Shown in pieces: positions 36,001-45,250 of a DNA stretch of 64,000 nt. The position numbers and the translations under genes were made by a program. The stretch is from Cytophagaceae bacterium (lineage in GTDB: Bacteria; Bacteroidota; Bacteroidia; Cytophagales; Cyclobacteriaceae): assembly GCA_006969745.1 (NCBI GenBank), contig CP030886.1:2577234-2641233 (forward strand), read 5' to 3'. A model generated the notes under the pieces. The model saw nothing but the letters and a program-made list of their open reading frames with translations. It made no database searches and was not told the DNA's origin. The stretch's first letter is position 1; each line of letters begins with the position of its first letter.

Positions 36001-39000
36001 TTTTGGCTTATGGACCCATTCGTCAATGGCGAAAATGGTGTTGTAAAAGACGGAAGAGTAAATACCAACGCAAGCTTAGATCAAGATGGAGGTCAACTAT
36101 ATTTCAATCTGGGTAGTGTTTCCGAAGATATTGCACCGGATGATATGCATGCGTTTGAAAATGGATTGCCGGCCAATGGAGATATAGGTCCAATTACCAC
36201 TTGGGGACAAATTACTCAGGACCAATACTTAACCAACTTTTTCGAAAATTCACCAGGAGCAAGAGACAATCAAGATGTAGGTATCGACGGGCTTAAAGAC
36301 GATGATGAAGTACGCATACTTCAGGAAAATGGCATCACTCTTAACATTCAAGATGGCGACATCTCTGCTGATAATTTCAGATATATTCTGGATGGATTTT
36401 ATGATCAACAAGATGCCAAAATTGTAGAGAGGTATAAAAATTGGAATGGCATGGAGAGTAATTCTCCCATTGCTTCCGGTGGCGGTAATTTCATTCCTGC
36501 TTCCACTACACTTCCCGATAATGAAGATGTCAATCAGGACAACACAATTTCTGATCTGGAAGAGTATTTTGAATATAGAATTGACCTAGTACCAAGAACC
36601 CAATCACCAAATGCTCAACCCGAAGGAAATTTAGACCTAAATGCAAGTTCCAACATCAGCGAGTATGTCGTTGATCAAATCTCCAGTGGTAATGGAGAAT
36701 CTAACTGGTATTTGTTCAGAATTCCAATCAAAAACGTAGGTACACCAATCGGCAACCCAACTTTTGAAAACATTAAATACGTACGTATGTACTTGACCGG
36801 CTGGGATCGTCCGGTAGTCTTGAGATTCGCCCAAATGCGTTTAGTTGGGAGTCAATGGCGGAAGTTTGAACGTGCACTAAATGAACCAGGATTAGATGCC
36901 ATTCCAAACATTGAAACTTCAGATTTTTCAGTTTCCGTTGTAAACATTGAAGAAAACAGTACAAGCACTACAGGAGGGGTGAGATATGTATTGCCTCCAG
37001 GACTGGATAGAGATATCGATAATACCACTACGCAAAATAGGCGAATAAACGAGCAATCTTTGCAAGTGTGCGTAGAAGATCTTGATGATAAGGATGCACG
37101 AGCAGTTTATAAAAATGTGTCCTATGACCTTATCAATTATGGACGGATGAAGATGTTCTTTCACGCAGAGGCCTTTGAAAATGATATGGTTCTCGACAAT
37201 GAGGTAACTGCATTTATGCGGCTCGGAACAGATTTCGACGAGAACTATTATGAAGTTGAAGTCCCATTGATAATTACTCCTCCGGATGTAACAGGGAGCA
37301 TAGAAGAGGTCAGGAGACAGGTCTGGCCATTGGAAAACGAAATTGATGTCTCCATTAAAGAGCTTCTGGGAATAAAATCTGAGCGCAACAGGGCCAGCTT
37401 AGATGAAAACATTCCATACTCTGTTCCATCCAATGACGGCAAATACACCTTTACAGTAAAAGGAAGACCTGACTTAAGTGCTGTAAAAGTGCTCATGATA
37501 GGAGTTAAAAATCCGGGAGACGAATCCAGTTCTGCTAAATCTGTCTGTATATGGGCTAATGAATTGCGAGTTACTGATTTCGACAGTAACGCAGGTTGGG
37601 CAGCAAACGCTCGATTAAGTACCCAACTCGCAGATCTCGGTACAGTCTCAGCTTCAACCCGATATACGTCAATAGGCTTTGGCAATATTCAGCAACGAAT
37701 TTCAGAACGCTCAAGAGCTGAAACCACGCAATATGATATTTCCGCTAACCTTAACTTGGAAAAATTCATGCGCCCTGACAAAACTGGTTTAGTTGTGCCA
37801 ATGTTTGTGAGCTATGAGAAAACAACCATCACGCCGCAGTTCGATCCACTTGACCCAGACGTACCATTGGACGCATCTCTTGAAGCTATTGATGATGCAA
37901 GTGAACGTGAGAGATACAAAAGAATCGTTCAGGATAGAACAACCAACCGAAGTATAAACTTCACCAATGTGCGAAAAGAAAAAGTAAATCCAGATGCAAG
38001 AAGCAGGATTTATGATATTGAAAATTTCTCATTTAGTTATGCCTATAGCGATCGTATTTCTAGCAACGTGAGCACACAAACATTACTAAACAAAACAGTT
38101 AGTGGAGGTGTGAACTATAATTTCACGCCTGCAGCCTGGAGTGTTACACCTTTTGGAGAATCCGAAAAACTTTCATCACCATATCTGGCATTAATCAAAG
38201 ATTTCAATTTCTCTCCGGTACCCAGCAATTTCTCTTTCTCTACGAATCTCAGAAGAGATTTTAGGTTGACACAATATTATAATAATGAGCTTACTACTGA
38301 AGGAGTAGACCCACTTTACGAGAAGACATTCACTTTTGCACGGAATTATAGTTTAAGGTGGGACATCACCAAAAGCTTGGGCTTCAATTACAATGCTACC
38401 GCAAACGCTGTAATAGATGAGCCTGAAGGAATCATTGAGGGAGACATAGATACCAAATTTGAGCGCAGATACATCTGGGATCAGATTTTCACACTCGGTC
38501 GTATGAAAAATTTCAACCAGAACATGGGCTTGAATTATTCCCTTCCTCTCGATAAACTACCATTTACTGATTGGCTGTCAGCCGATGCAGGATATACTGT
38601 GGGGTATGGCTGGATTGCCGGTGCTATTAATCGTACCCAAAGTGATACAATTAGTCTATCGGACGACGAATTGTTCTTTGGTAACTTCATCAACAACCAA
38701 CGTACCATTACTTTCAGGCCTAAGGTTGACATGAATAAGCTTTATGATAAGGTCACTTTTTTGAAGAATGCCAATACACCTCCAGAGCGCGGAGCATCAG
38801 TAAGTGCAGGCAATCAGGCGCTGCGATTTTTGATGATGCTTAAATCAGTAAACGGTACTTATACAATCAATGAGAGCACAGCACTTTCTGGCTTTAAACC
38901 AACAGCTTTCTTGTTTGGCTTAGATAGTGGATTTAATGCTCCGGGAATAGGGTTTATCCTGGGAAGTCAAGATCCAGGCATAAAGCAAAGAGCAGCAAAC

Positions 39001-40167
39001 AATGGCTGGATTGTACAAAATCCAAACTTAAACTCTCCATTTCAGCAGACTTTTGGGACAGACATAGACGTACAAGCGGACCTTCAGCCAGCAAAGGACT
39101 TAAGAATTCAGCTGACGTGGAATCGAGGGTTGAATAACCAATATCAGGAAATTTTCAGGTTCGATGAAGACCAGGGCGCATTTAGGACGCTCACACCGTC
39201 CAGAAGTGGCAGTTATTCTATTTCATTCCTTTCAATAAAAACAGCATTTCAGAAAGATGATGCAGATAATAATTCTGATGCATTTTCTCAATTTGAACAA
39301 AACCTGATTGATGTTCGGACGCGATTAAGTAGAGAAAACCCTAACGGAGATTACGATACACTTTCTCAAGACGTTTTGATCCCTGCTTTTATATCAGCCT
39401 ACTCGGGGAAGGATATCAATAGCAGTAATTTAACCCCCTTCCCTAAAACACCACTTCCAAACTGGCGTGTAGATTACACAGGATTGATCAATATTCCTGC
39501 TATCTCGGAACTCTTTTCTTCATTCACGATTTCGCACGGTTATAATTCTACTTACAGTGTTTCCAGCTTTACCAACTCGCTCAACTATGGAGAGGATCTG
39601 ATTGGCTTGCAAAATGATATTCTTGACTATCCTCAAGCCAGAGATGACAGCACCGGACGACTGGTGCCTGTTTATATTATCAATCAAGTGATGGTCTCTG
39701 AGCAGTTCGTACCGCTGATTGGTTTCAATATTCGAACAAAAAACAACATATCTACACGATTAGAATTTAGAAAAAGTAGAAGCCTTGCACTGAACATGTC
39801 TAATGCACAAGTAACAGAAACCACCAATAATGATGTTACGCTAGACCTGGGATATTCCAAAGTAGGTTTCAAGTTGCCATGGAAGTGGCAGGGAAGGACG
39901 CTGACTTTGCAAAATGACCTGACACTGAGGGTAGCAGCATCAGTGAGGGATAGTAAAACGGTGCAACGAAAGATCTTTGATAAAAGCACGATTACCAATG
40001 GTAACCTTACCTGGCAAATAAGGCCTACCATCACCTATAAAATCAATAACCAACTGGACTTTACTTTCTATATGGAAAGGAACGTTACCGACCCGAAAGT
40101 CTTGAGTTCGTATAAGCGAGCAACTACAGCATTTGGTATCCAATTAAGATTTGGTCTCGCACAGTAG
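33049..40167 (+). CDS. sprA: T9SS outer membrane translocon SprA
   Basis: A 2372-residue protein, the giant beta-barrel through which type IX cargo crosses the outer membrane, also needed for gliding motility. After a signal-like segment (residues 1-25) come family-typical stretches such as RSSRSPLFLRDPSQLDMQVQFNPD, the FVNLDFGARFQRIDNPAIPLRQQK region, GSSYIDDFENA-like TSYIDDFENAITPINIMGWQAW and the C-terminal strand TAFGIQLRFGLAQ. The length agrees with known SprA/Sov proteins (about 2300-2500). The start is TTG at 33049; the signal sequence directly follows it. The gene is intact, with no frameshift over 7.1 kb. PorP/SprF and a cargo-like protein with sorting domain lie at the right end of the window. 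Confidence 0.96.
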   Translation: MKVNFHIRFLYAILILGCWSQANAGFFQEQDTVKNDTLGPYTPSIKPTFQPSYRFGDPFSFRSSRSPLFLRDPSQLDMQVQFNPDTTAEDAGVTYSVYENIGALDFRPASFMTFSEFNRYNNSQLNREYFKERSAGLDGESAVSGRSLIPRLYISPVFDRIFGGSYVDIQPNGFVNLDFGARFQRIDNPAIPLRQQKNGAFNFNQQISMNVVGKVGEKLEITANFDNNNTFDFQNNLKVVYTGYEEEIIKKIEIGNVSMPVTNSLMSGAQSLFGIKTELQFGKLYVTTVLSQQRGRNETLTIESGFQGREFEVLASDYEENRHFFLGHFFRDNYERWLSTLPQITSGVNITRAEVYVLNRNNDTQTTRNIVGFMDLGEGTVVYSDDVGNRNAGPTRNGGNNLFSRLTVQSADAVDAFIQSTFPSFESSTDYVKVTTARKLDQAEYKINRELGYITLTRSLASDEILAVAYEYTFNGTAYKVGELTEDYQSRSDDEVIYLKMLRPNKINTLVPSWDLMMKNIYNLNAAQIGQEGFQLRIIYRDDNTGQDNPSLHEGRLIKDKPLIQIFSLDRLNPTGDRSPDGNFDFIEGVTIDPQNGNIIFPVLEPFGQTLEDQFADDEDRLVDKYVYDALYDEPKATAELNATQNKFVISGRLTAGSSSEITLPGINIAEGSVLVTAGNTPLTEGLDYTVDYNLGRVRILNEGILSSGKTIQVSYEKADLFNFQTRTLTGARFDYRFNDNFNIGATVLHLNERPGGISRYAVGNEPTSNTKYGFDINYQNESRFLTKMVDKLPLVSTKAPSTVTFNAEFAQLIPGTSNIVNGEGTSYIDDFENAITPINIMGWQAWKLAATPRVFPEAQSGNSGLDYNYRKAKIAWYTVDNSIFYRAGGNNRPSNISDNDLANHYERAVLPQEIFRQRDQTLVNFNEPIFDVAFFPEERGQYNYNPAASADNLLPNPEQNWGGVTRAITNEVNFNKTNIEYLEFWLMDPFVNGENGVVKDGRVNTNASLDQDGGQLYFNLGSVSEDIAPDDMHAFENGLPANGDIGPITTWGQITQDQYLTNFFENSPGARDNQDVGIDGLKDDDEVRILQENGITLNIQDGDISADNFRYILDGFYDQQDAKIVERYKNWNGMESNSPIASGGGNFIPASTTLPDNEDVNQDNTISDLEEYFEYRIDLVPRTQSPNAQPEGNLDLNASSNISEYVVDQISSGNGESNWYLFRIPIKNVGTPIGNPTFENIKYVRMYLTGWDRPVVLRFAQMRLVGSQWRKFERALNEPGLDAIPNIETSDFSVSVVNIEENSTSTTGGVRYVLPPGLDRDIDNTTTQNRRINEQSLQVCVEDLDDKDARAVYKNVSYDLINYGRMKMFFHAEAFENDMVLDNEVTAFMRLGTDFDENYYEVEVPLIITPPDVTGSIEEVRRQVWPLENEIDVSIKELLGIKSERNRASLDENIPYSVPSNDGKYTFTVKGRPDLSAVKVLMIGVKNPGDESSSAKSVCIWANELRVTDFDSNAGWAANARLSTQLADLGTVSASTRYTSIGFGNIQQRISERSRAETTQYDISANLNLEKFMRPDKTGLVVPMFVSYEKTTITPQFDPLDPDVPLDASLEAIDDASERERYKRIVQDRTTNRSINFTNVRKEKVNPDARSRIYDIENFSFSYAYSDRISSNVSTQTLLNKTVSGGVNYNFTPAAWSVTPFGESEKLSSPYLALIKDFNFSPVPSNFSFSTNLRRDFRLTQYYNNELTTEGVDPLYEKTFTFARNYSLRWDITKSLGFNYNATANAVIDEPEGIIEGDIDTKFERRYIWDQIFTLGRMKNFNQNMGLNYSLPLDKLPFTDWLSADAGYTVGYGWIAGAINRTQSDTISLSDDELFFGNFINNQRTITFRPKVDMNKLYDKVTFLKNANTPPERGASVSAGNQALRFLMMLKSVNGTYTINESTALSGFKPTAFLFGLDSGFNAPGIGFILGSQDPGIKQRAANNGWIVQNPNLNSPFQQTFGTDIDVQADLQPAKDLRIQLTWNRGLNNQYQEIFRFDEDQGAFRTLTPSRSGSYSISFLSIKTAFQKDDADNNSDAFSQFEQNLIDVRTRLSRENPNGDYDTLSQDVLIPAFISAYSGKDINSSNLTPFPKTPLPNWRVDYTGLINIPAISELFSSFTISHGYNSTYSVSSFTNSLNYGEDLIGLQNDILDYPQARDDSTGRLVPVYIINQVMVSEQFVPLIGFNIRTKNNISTRLEFRKSRSLALNMSNAQVTETTNNDVTLDLGYSKVGFKLPWKWQGRTLTLQNDLTLRVAASVRDSKTVQRKIFDKSTITNGNLTWQIRPTITYKINNQLDFTFYMERNVTDPKVLSSYKRATTAFGIQLRFGLAQ

Positions 40168-40187
40168 GGCAGTTCGTTTGTAAGTCT

Positions 40188-40195
40188 TATTTTTG
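40188..40195 (+). promoter_or_regulatory. Candidate -7 element upstream of gcvH
   Basis: TATTTTTG at 40188-40195 fits TAnnTTTG. The gcvH ATG is 92 bases further on and no clear TTG stands at -33, so this is a weak candidate; read-through from sprA is possible too. Confidence 0.3.
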
Positions 40196-40287
40196 ACGCC
40201 CGTTAGAATTTCTATGATCAAATAGACACGCGTGAAATGAGCCCCTTGCTAATTCCATGTGGTCGATGAAAACAAACTAATAAACAC

Positions 40288-40662
40288 ATGAATATTCCAT
40301 CAGATTTACACTACACCAAAGATCACGAATGGGTAAAGATTGACGGTGATATTGCCACCGTAGGTGTAACCGATTTTGCACAGGGCGAGTTAGGAGATAT
40401 TGTATATGTAGAAGTAGAGACAGAGGGAGAATCTCTAGATGCTGGCGAAGTGTTCGGGACAGTAGAAGCTGTCAAGACAGTTTCAGACCTTTTTATGCCT
40501 GTATCAGGCGAGGTAATTGAGGTAAATGGGGCATTAGAATCCAATCCGGAGGTAGTTAATTCAGATCCTTACGGTGAAGGATGGATGATAAAGATTAAAA
40601 TCTCAGATCAGGGAGATCACCTGATTTCTGCCGAAGATTATAAGGCGGAAGTTGGAGGATAA
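40288..40662 (+). CDS. gcvH: Glycine cleavage system H protein
   Basis: A 124-residue lipoyl carrier that shuttles the aminomethyl group between GcvP, GcvT and the L protein. The lipoylated residue is Lys63 in [16 protein letters not shown], the normal motif. The protein starts [15 protein letters not shown], as usual, and ends in the KAEVGG tail. The other glycine cleavage genes are not nearby; kbl at 16-17 kb makes glycine from threonine that this system could consume. Isolated gcvH next to sprA is common in Bacteroidota. The ATG at 40288 is unambiguous. Confidence 0.97.
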   Translation: MNIPSDLHYTKDHEWVKIDGDIATVGVTDFAQGELGDIVYVEVETEGESLDAGEVFGTVEAVKTVSDLFMPVSGEVIEVNGALESNPEVVNSDPYGEGWMIKIKISDQGDHLISAEDYKAEVGG

Positions 40663-40709
40663 AGAATATTGGAATGTTTTTTGCTTAGTTTAAGTAAATA
40701 CCATCGTCC

Positions 40710-40743
40710 TTTTGGTATATAAAAAATGAAGGACATATATTTG
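40710..40743 (+). promoter_or_regulatory. Predicted promoter of the TonB-like gene
   Basis: TTTTG (40710-40714), a 21-base spacer and TATATTTG (40736-40743) form a full Bacteroidota-type promoter. Transcription would begin near 40750, leaving about 20 leader bases before the ATG at 40770. This is one of the best matches in the window. Confidence 0.7.
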
Positions 40744-40769
40744 ATGTTCAACTTCACAAAAGAAGGAAT

Positions 40770-41447
40770 ATGGAACCTAAAAAAAATCCGAAAATAGACC
40801 TTTCCAGACAATCAGGAATGTTCCTGAATATCGGAATGGCAGCCAGTTTACTAATGATCATCTTAGCTTTCGAGTGGAGGACGTATGATGATACAGGCCT
40901 TATGGACCTTGGTAATATTGATGATGACTTTGAAGACATCATAGATATTCCACCGACCGAGCAGCCACCTCCCCCACCTCCGAAAGTTCAGATCCCGGAA
41001 ATTATTGAGGTGCCTGATGAGGAAGAAATCGAAGAGGAGATTGAGGTTGAACTTGATGTAGAGGTTACCGAAGAAACTGTGGTAGAAGAAATTGTATTCG
41101 AAGAAGCTCCGGAAGATGAAAATGTGGATGAAATTTTCACAATTGTGGAAGAATCTGCGTCATTCCCCGGAGGAATTACAGCTTTCTATGAGTACCTTAA
41201 GAAGGAGCTCAAGTACCCAAGACAAGCTCAGCGTATGGGTATTGAAGGAAGAGTGTTCGTTCAATTCGTAGTGGAACGAGACGGCAGATTGACCGACATA
41301 CACGTGGTGAAAGGTATAGGAGCAGGATGTGATGAAGAAGCCGTAAGAGTTTTGAAAGAATCTCCGAAGTGGAAGCCAGGTAAGCAGCGTGGTAAGCCTG
41401 TTCGTCAGAAAATGATCCAGAATATACTCTTCAAGTTTGCGAACTAA
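40770..41447 (+). CDS. Energy transducer TonB-like protein
   Basis: A 225-residue inner-membrane protein. It has a basic lead, one transmembrane helix (about 17-35, LNIGMAASLLMIILAFEW), a Pro-rich stretch PTEQPPPPPPKVQIPE, a long acidic linker (about 75-125), and a TonB C-terminal domain (about 130-225, YPRQAQRMGIEGRVFVQFVVERDGRLTDIHVVKG). TonB couples the proton-motive force to outer-membrane receptors. The linker is Glu-rich rather than the Lys/Pro alternation of E. coli TonB, as is usual in Bacteroidota, where several paralogues exist. No exbB/exbD or receptor is adjacent, so its partner is unknown. It has its own promoter and a strong terminator. Confidence 0.9.
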   Translation: MEPKKNPKIDLSRQSGMFLNIGMAASLLMIILAFEWRTYDDTGLMDLGNIDDDFEDIIDIPPTEQPPPPPPKVQIPEIIEVPDEEEIEEEIEVELDVEVTEETVVEEIVFEEAPEDENVDEIFTIVEESASFPGGITAFYEYLKKELKYPRQAQRMGIEGRVFVQFVVERDGRLTDIHVVKGIGAGCDEEAVRVLKESPKWKPGKQRGKPVRQKMIQNILFKFAN

Positions 41448-41469
41448 GAATATCAAAAAATAAATAATT

Positions 41470-41499
41470 AAGCCTCGAGAGTAATCTTGAGGCTTTTTT
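41470..41499. terminator. Terminator after the TonB-like gene
   Basis: AAGCCTCGAG (41470-41479) pairs with CTTGAGGCTT (41486-41495) around a six-base loop, a 10-bp stem with one G-T pair, followed by T at 41494-41499. It separates the TonB-like gene from the converging membrane-TPR gene and can act in both directions. Confidence 0.85.
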
Positions 41500-41508
41500 A
41501 ATGTCCTC

Positions 41509-44091
41509 TTACCAAGAGGCTTCTTCTATTTCTTTCTTATATCTCTGATAGTCTTTATTAAAAGATTCAAACTCAGTAGCGGACAATAGGTTCATGAGTT
41601 TATCCCTGGTTTGATCTGCATATTCAAACAAATTCCAGTCAAGTGCGATGAAAGAATACCTCTTAAGAAGCTTAGCACTATATGGATTAATCTCTGTTGC
41701 ATCAATTAGCAATTCATATCCTCCAGATGCATCTCTCTCCTTCAGTTCGTTCACTACTGCTATTACCTGTTCCTCATTGAAAGCATTCATGCGGCCAAGT
41801 ACAACCAGAGCCGAGTCACTTAGATCATCCAATAATGGCAGGGCATATTCCTGTGGTTTTGGCGCTTTATATTCATCAATTTTTTCAAGAAAAACGTTGG
41901 CCTTATCTGTCAGTTCGGGATTTCTTTTCAGCGCTTTGAGCAATTCATCAGGGATGGCGCTTTCATCTCCCATTCTTACGAGAACCTCAAGTCTGCTAAA
42001 TAGTGATTGAGTGTATCTTACATCAAGTGCTTTATCAAAAAATTCTAAGGAAAGTTTATATGCTTCCTGAGCCATAGCCAATTTTCCCAGTGCATCGTAG
42101 TATTTGCCTTTATAGTACTGATGAGAGTTGGCCTGAAGGTAATCCAGCATCATAAAAGCTTCGTTTATTTCCCCTTTTTCATAAAGATGAATAGCCAATG
42201 CTAGTCTTAATCGATCATTATAAATACCATCTGTTGAATTTTCTATCTCCTTTCTTACCAGACTTTCTATAGAGTCATGCTGAAACAAATATGCACTGTT
42301 AAGGAGGTAGGATTGTCTATGTAGATAGCCGGCTTTATCAATGTTTTCAAATTCGAATGATAGAATGGTGCCAGGCGTTTGTGTTGTTAAAATATTGCTT
42401 TTTACTCCGTAGTTTCCGCTGTTATAATCTGACTCAATTGTGGTTGAATCGATAAGCTCCATCTTTTTGAAGACATTCCACTTGTTCACCTTTGGAGCAT
42501 TGTTCCATTCGTTAAGTGGTTTAGCCGTTTCAAAATAGGTTAATGCTTTTTCCAGCTCTCCTTTTTTAAGGTGCAGGAGGCCCAGGTTATTTTCCACTTC
42601 ACCGCTTACCTCGTTGCGCAGAGATTCTTCGTATATGGCTTGTACCTTGTTAGTATTGATTTCTAAATCTAGATTTCCATAATTGACTAGTGCATATGAA
42701 GATGGATAACGCTGTGCAGCGCTAAAGAAATAAGTTTTTGAGGGGTATTCTGCACCTTTCTCCAATTCATTCCAGCCGAGCGTATAGTTTGCATAATGGG
42801 TATTGTACCCAACGTAGCTTGCCTGAAGTGTATATTCATTCGCTAGCAACAGGTTGCCATCTGTCTGCGCCACTTGAGACTGATAGTTGTAATAGCCTGC
42901 TTTCAAGAGATTAAATGGCTCCTGATCAGAGAGAAAGTAGAAGGCAAGAATGGCAAAGAAGCCGCCAAGGCGAGCACTCGCATATGGAAAATTTCTTTCC
43001 TTGAATGCGATTTTATGTACTTGCATCCCCTGAATTAACGGATCTATGAAATTGCCAATAATGTATAGAAAGAATAGAACTCCAAATCCAATATGAAAGT
43101 ATAGGACGAAATAGTGAAATGCCTGGTAGATTGAATCGTTTCCGCGCACCATGTGGTGAGATAGAAATGAGAGAGAGATAATTCCCAAACTGATCGTAAG
43201 CAGGTATATTGATTGCTGACCGAGATACTTCGATAGAAATTCAGATTTAAATTTCAAACTCCATAAGCTCACCATACATGAAATGGAAAGTAGAATGAAT
43301 GGGTCAAAAAAGAAGAAGCTATTCTCAAAAAGTCCGGACTTGTTGAGATAATATAAGATCAGATTTCCGAGATAGATCAATGACAGGATTAGGAAATGGA
43401 TGTGGTTGTTTTTCCCTCCCTTACCGGAAGTAACAACATATAAGATGCTGAACGAAAGTTCTTCCGCTATAATAAATAGAAAAAATAGCACACATATCGC
43501 ATACCCATACAGCGAGTTGGCAATAATGTGATCAGTGAATAATGCTCCATTGTCAACTCCTAAGATAAGCATCGCGCTCAGGGCCAGCATAATACCAATT
43601 CTGCCTAGTACAGGAGTTGTTTTTTTGTATTCATGAAATACAATCAGGGGCACTATTAGGACAAGGGCCGGAATAAATATGATCAGCTTACTCTGGATAC
43701 CAAATAGGCCGACCTCAAATAGATTTAGTCTATTTAAGAACAATGCAAACAAAGCCACCACAGCAAAGAATGCGTATCGCTTGAGATATGTAGAAGTCAC
43801 TAACAAAACGCACATGCCAATCCACATAAGACTGAGAAATGTCCAATCTTGGTAATGATCACGTTTTATTTTGCCACCTTCATACTGCTCACTCAAGAGA
43901 AATTTTTCGCCCTTAATTTCATGAGTCATGAGGTCTGTTTCCAGTGTCCATGCAGGAAATTCGATGACTTCTCCGGTGGTTGTTACTTCCCAGTCTATGG
44001 CATTGTCATACCCTGCTTGATAAGACCAGAGCATCACCAGCATACAACAGATGAATAATCCTGTGAGGGGTTTCAATAAATTTTTATTCAC
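41509..44091 (-). CDS. Large polytopic membrane protein with C-terminal TPR-like region, unknown function
   Basis: An 860-residue protein I do not recognise. The first helix spans about 10-24, followed by an extracytoplasmic loop (about 25-83) with several acidic residues and Trp. Ten or so further hydrophobic segments lie at about 84-102, 106-120, 134-152, 164-178, 190-209, 231-249, 260-278, 294-311, 326-349 and 371-387. The remaining half (about 400-860) is soluble with TPR-like helices (YEESLRNEVSGEVENNLGLLHLKKGELEKALTYFETAK, and YYDALGKLAMAQEAYKLSLEFFDKALD). The layout recalls membrane glycosyltransferase-TPR proteins, but I see no catalytic motif. It ends eight bases after the terminator of the TonB-like gene and starts two bases after the gatC stop, so it is probably co-transcribed with plsC and gatC. 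Confidence 0.75.
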   Translation of the reverse strand: MNKNLLKPLTGLFICCMLVMLWSYQAGYDNAIDWEVTTTGEVIEFPAWTLETDLMTHEIKGEKFLLSEQYEGGKIKRDHYQDWTFLSLMWIGMCVLLVTSTYLKRYAFFAVVALFALFLNRLNLFEVGLFGIQSKLIIFIPALVLIVPLIVFHEYKKTTPVLGRIGIMLALSAMLILGVDNGALFTDHIIANSLYGYAICVLFFLFIIAEELSFSILYVVTSGKGGKNNHIHFLILSLIYLGNLILYYLNKSGLFENSFFFFDPFILLSISCMVSLWSLKFKSEFLSKYLGQQSIYLLTISLGIISLSFLSHHMVRGNDSIYQAFHYFVLYFHIGFGVLFFLYIIGNFIDPLIQGMQVHKIAFKERNFPYASARLGGFFAILAFYFLSDQEPFNLLKAGYYNYQSQVAQTDGNLLLANEYTLQASYVGYNTHYANYTLGWNELEKGAEYPSKTYFFSAAQRYPSSYALVNYGNLDLEINTNKVQAIYEESLRNEVSGEVENNLGLLHLKKGELEKALTYFETAKPLNEWNNAPKVNKWNVFKKMELIDSTTIESDYNSGNYGVKSNILTTQTPGTILSFEFENIDKAGYLHRQSYLLNSAYLFQHDSIESLVRKEIENSTDGIYNDRLRLALAIHLYEKGEINEAFMMLDYLQANSHQYYKGKYYDALGKLAMAQEAYKLSLEFFDKALDVRYTQSLFSRLEVLVRMGDESAIPDELLKALKRNPELTDKANVFLEKIDEYKAPKPQEYALPLLDDLSDSALVVLGRMNAFNEEQVIAVVNELKERDASGGYELLIDATEINPYSAKLLKRYSFIALDWNLFEYADQTRDKLMNLLSATEFESFNKDYQRYKKEIEEASW

Positions 44092-44093
44092 AA

Positions 44094-44381
44094 TTATTTA
44101 ATCACTTTAGGCACTCTGAAATATTCAGAGTCATGTTTTGGAGCGTTTTTTAATGCGTCTTCTCTTGAAAGTTGGTTGCTTACCTTATCTTCTCTAAAGA
44201 CATTTTTCTCTGATGACATTCCAGTTAATGGCTCAACGCCCTCTGTGTCTATTTCGTTTAATTTATCTACCCAATCCACCATTTTTTGCAAATCATCAAT
44301 CATTTGTATTTCTTCTGCATCAGAAAACTTAAGGCGTGCCAGATGGGCAGTTTTTCGAACGATCTCTTGTGTGATTTTCAT
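44094..44381 (-). CDS. gatC: Asp-tRNA(Asn)/Glu-tRNA(Gln) amidotransferase subunit C
   Basis: A 95-residue small subunit that stabilises the GatA-GatB complex. The family pattern is clear: KITQEIVRKTAHLARLKFSDAE at the start, a central LQKMVDWVDKLNEIDTEGVEPL stretch with the VEP motif, and an end in SEYFRVPKVI. Length and order are normal. It starts 12 bases after the plsC stop. Its partner gatA is 17 kb away in the opposite orientation, which is a split arrangement frequent in Bacteroidota. gatB is not in the window. Confidence 0.95.
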   Translation of the reverse strand: MKITQEIVRKTAHLARLKFSDAEEIQMIDDLQKMVDWVDKLNEIDTEGVEPLTGMSSEKNVFREDKVSNQLSREDALKNAPKHDSEYFRVPKVIK

Positions 44382-44393
44382 TAATATTCAAAT

Positions 44394-45125
44394 TTAACCA
44401 TCAGTCAGCGACTGGTTCAATTCCGATTGAATGACACGGAAAACATCCTCTCTGAGTTTTTTAGCATCATCATCGGTTTGCCCTTTGGGCCAAATCGGTT
44501 CATGATAGATGATCCTGCATTTCATCCTTCTGATATTTAGAAGATCATCGTCTTGAAGAATATGGTAATTGTCAGGCATGGTCACCGGCAGAATTGGCAA
44601 GTTGTTTTCAACAGCAATTTTGAATGCTCCGTCTTTAAAGTCGACCATTGTTGGATAGCTTTCGAGTCTTATTCCACCTTCTGGAAAAAAACCAAGATTA
44701 AATCCTTTTTGAACAGCATCCCGGGCTTTAACAAGGCTCCTGGCTCTACTCCTGTAGCTTGATCTATTCACTGTGATATGCAAGGTTCTGTACATGTATC
44801 CAAAGATTGGAATTCGGGCCAATGAGCTTTTACCCACAAATTTGAATGGCATGGGAAACAGTCCAAGGATCGGAATGTCCAGGTATGAAAAATGATTTGC
44901 GCACAAAATGTATTGTTGACTTTCATCCAATTTGAATTTCCATTCTTGGATAATTGGGATAAAAGCCATTTTTAAGAAACACCATGCCCAAATGCAGTTA
45001 ATTTTCAAGGCGATTTTATGCATCGACTTGAATGGCACCATCAAGAGTAATGGAATGATTAGCAAGACAAAGAAAAATACCATTGAAAAAACGGCCCAGA
45101 AAGAATACAAACGCCTTAAAATCAT
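44394..45125 (-). CDS. plsC: 1-acyl-sn-glycerol-3-phosphate acyltransferase (PlsC family)
   Basis: A 243-residue membrane-bound acyltransferase making phosphatidic acid. Hydrophobic segments lie at about 8-30 and 40-58. Catalytic motif I is N77-H78-x-S80-x-x-D83 (CANHFSYLDIP, an HX4D), motif III is FFPEGGIR (E149-G-G) and motif II carries FKFVGKSSLARIP. The length and motif spacing are normal for PlsC. The specificity among lysophospholipids cannot be read. It is the first gene of a minus-strand unit with gatC and the membrane-TPR gene, and is divergent from an ABC exporter at 45251. Confidence 0.9.
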   Translation of the reverse strand: MILRRLYSFWAVFSMVFFFVLLIIPLLLMVPFKSMHKIALKINCIWAWCFLKMAFIPIIQEWKFKLDESQQYILCANHFSYLDIPILGLFPMPFKFVGKSSLARIPIFGYMYRTLHITVNRSSYRSRARSLVKARDAVQKGFNLGFFPEGGIRLESYPTMVDFKDGAFKIAVENNLPILPVTMPDNYHILQDDDLLNIRRMKCRIIYHEPIWPKGQTDDDAKKLREDVFRVIQSELNQSLTDG

Positions 45126-45212
45126 ATTGCCGGTTAGGTATGCAATTATGCCACTAAATTAGTCGCAAAATCCAGTCGGTAGAAAAAAATGCGTGACTGT
45201 GTAATAATTTTC

Positions 45213-45220
45213 TAGTTTCG
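45213..45220 (+). promoter_or_regulatory. Candidate -7 element for the ABC exporter operon
   Basis: TAGTTTCG differs from TAnnTTTG by one base and lies 31 bases before the GTG start of the ABC gene. The -33 element is not clear, so support is limited. Confidence 0.35.
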
Positions 45221-45250
45221 TACACTAATGTCCAAAAAACCGAAATAATC

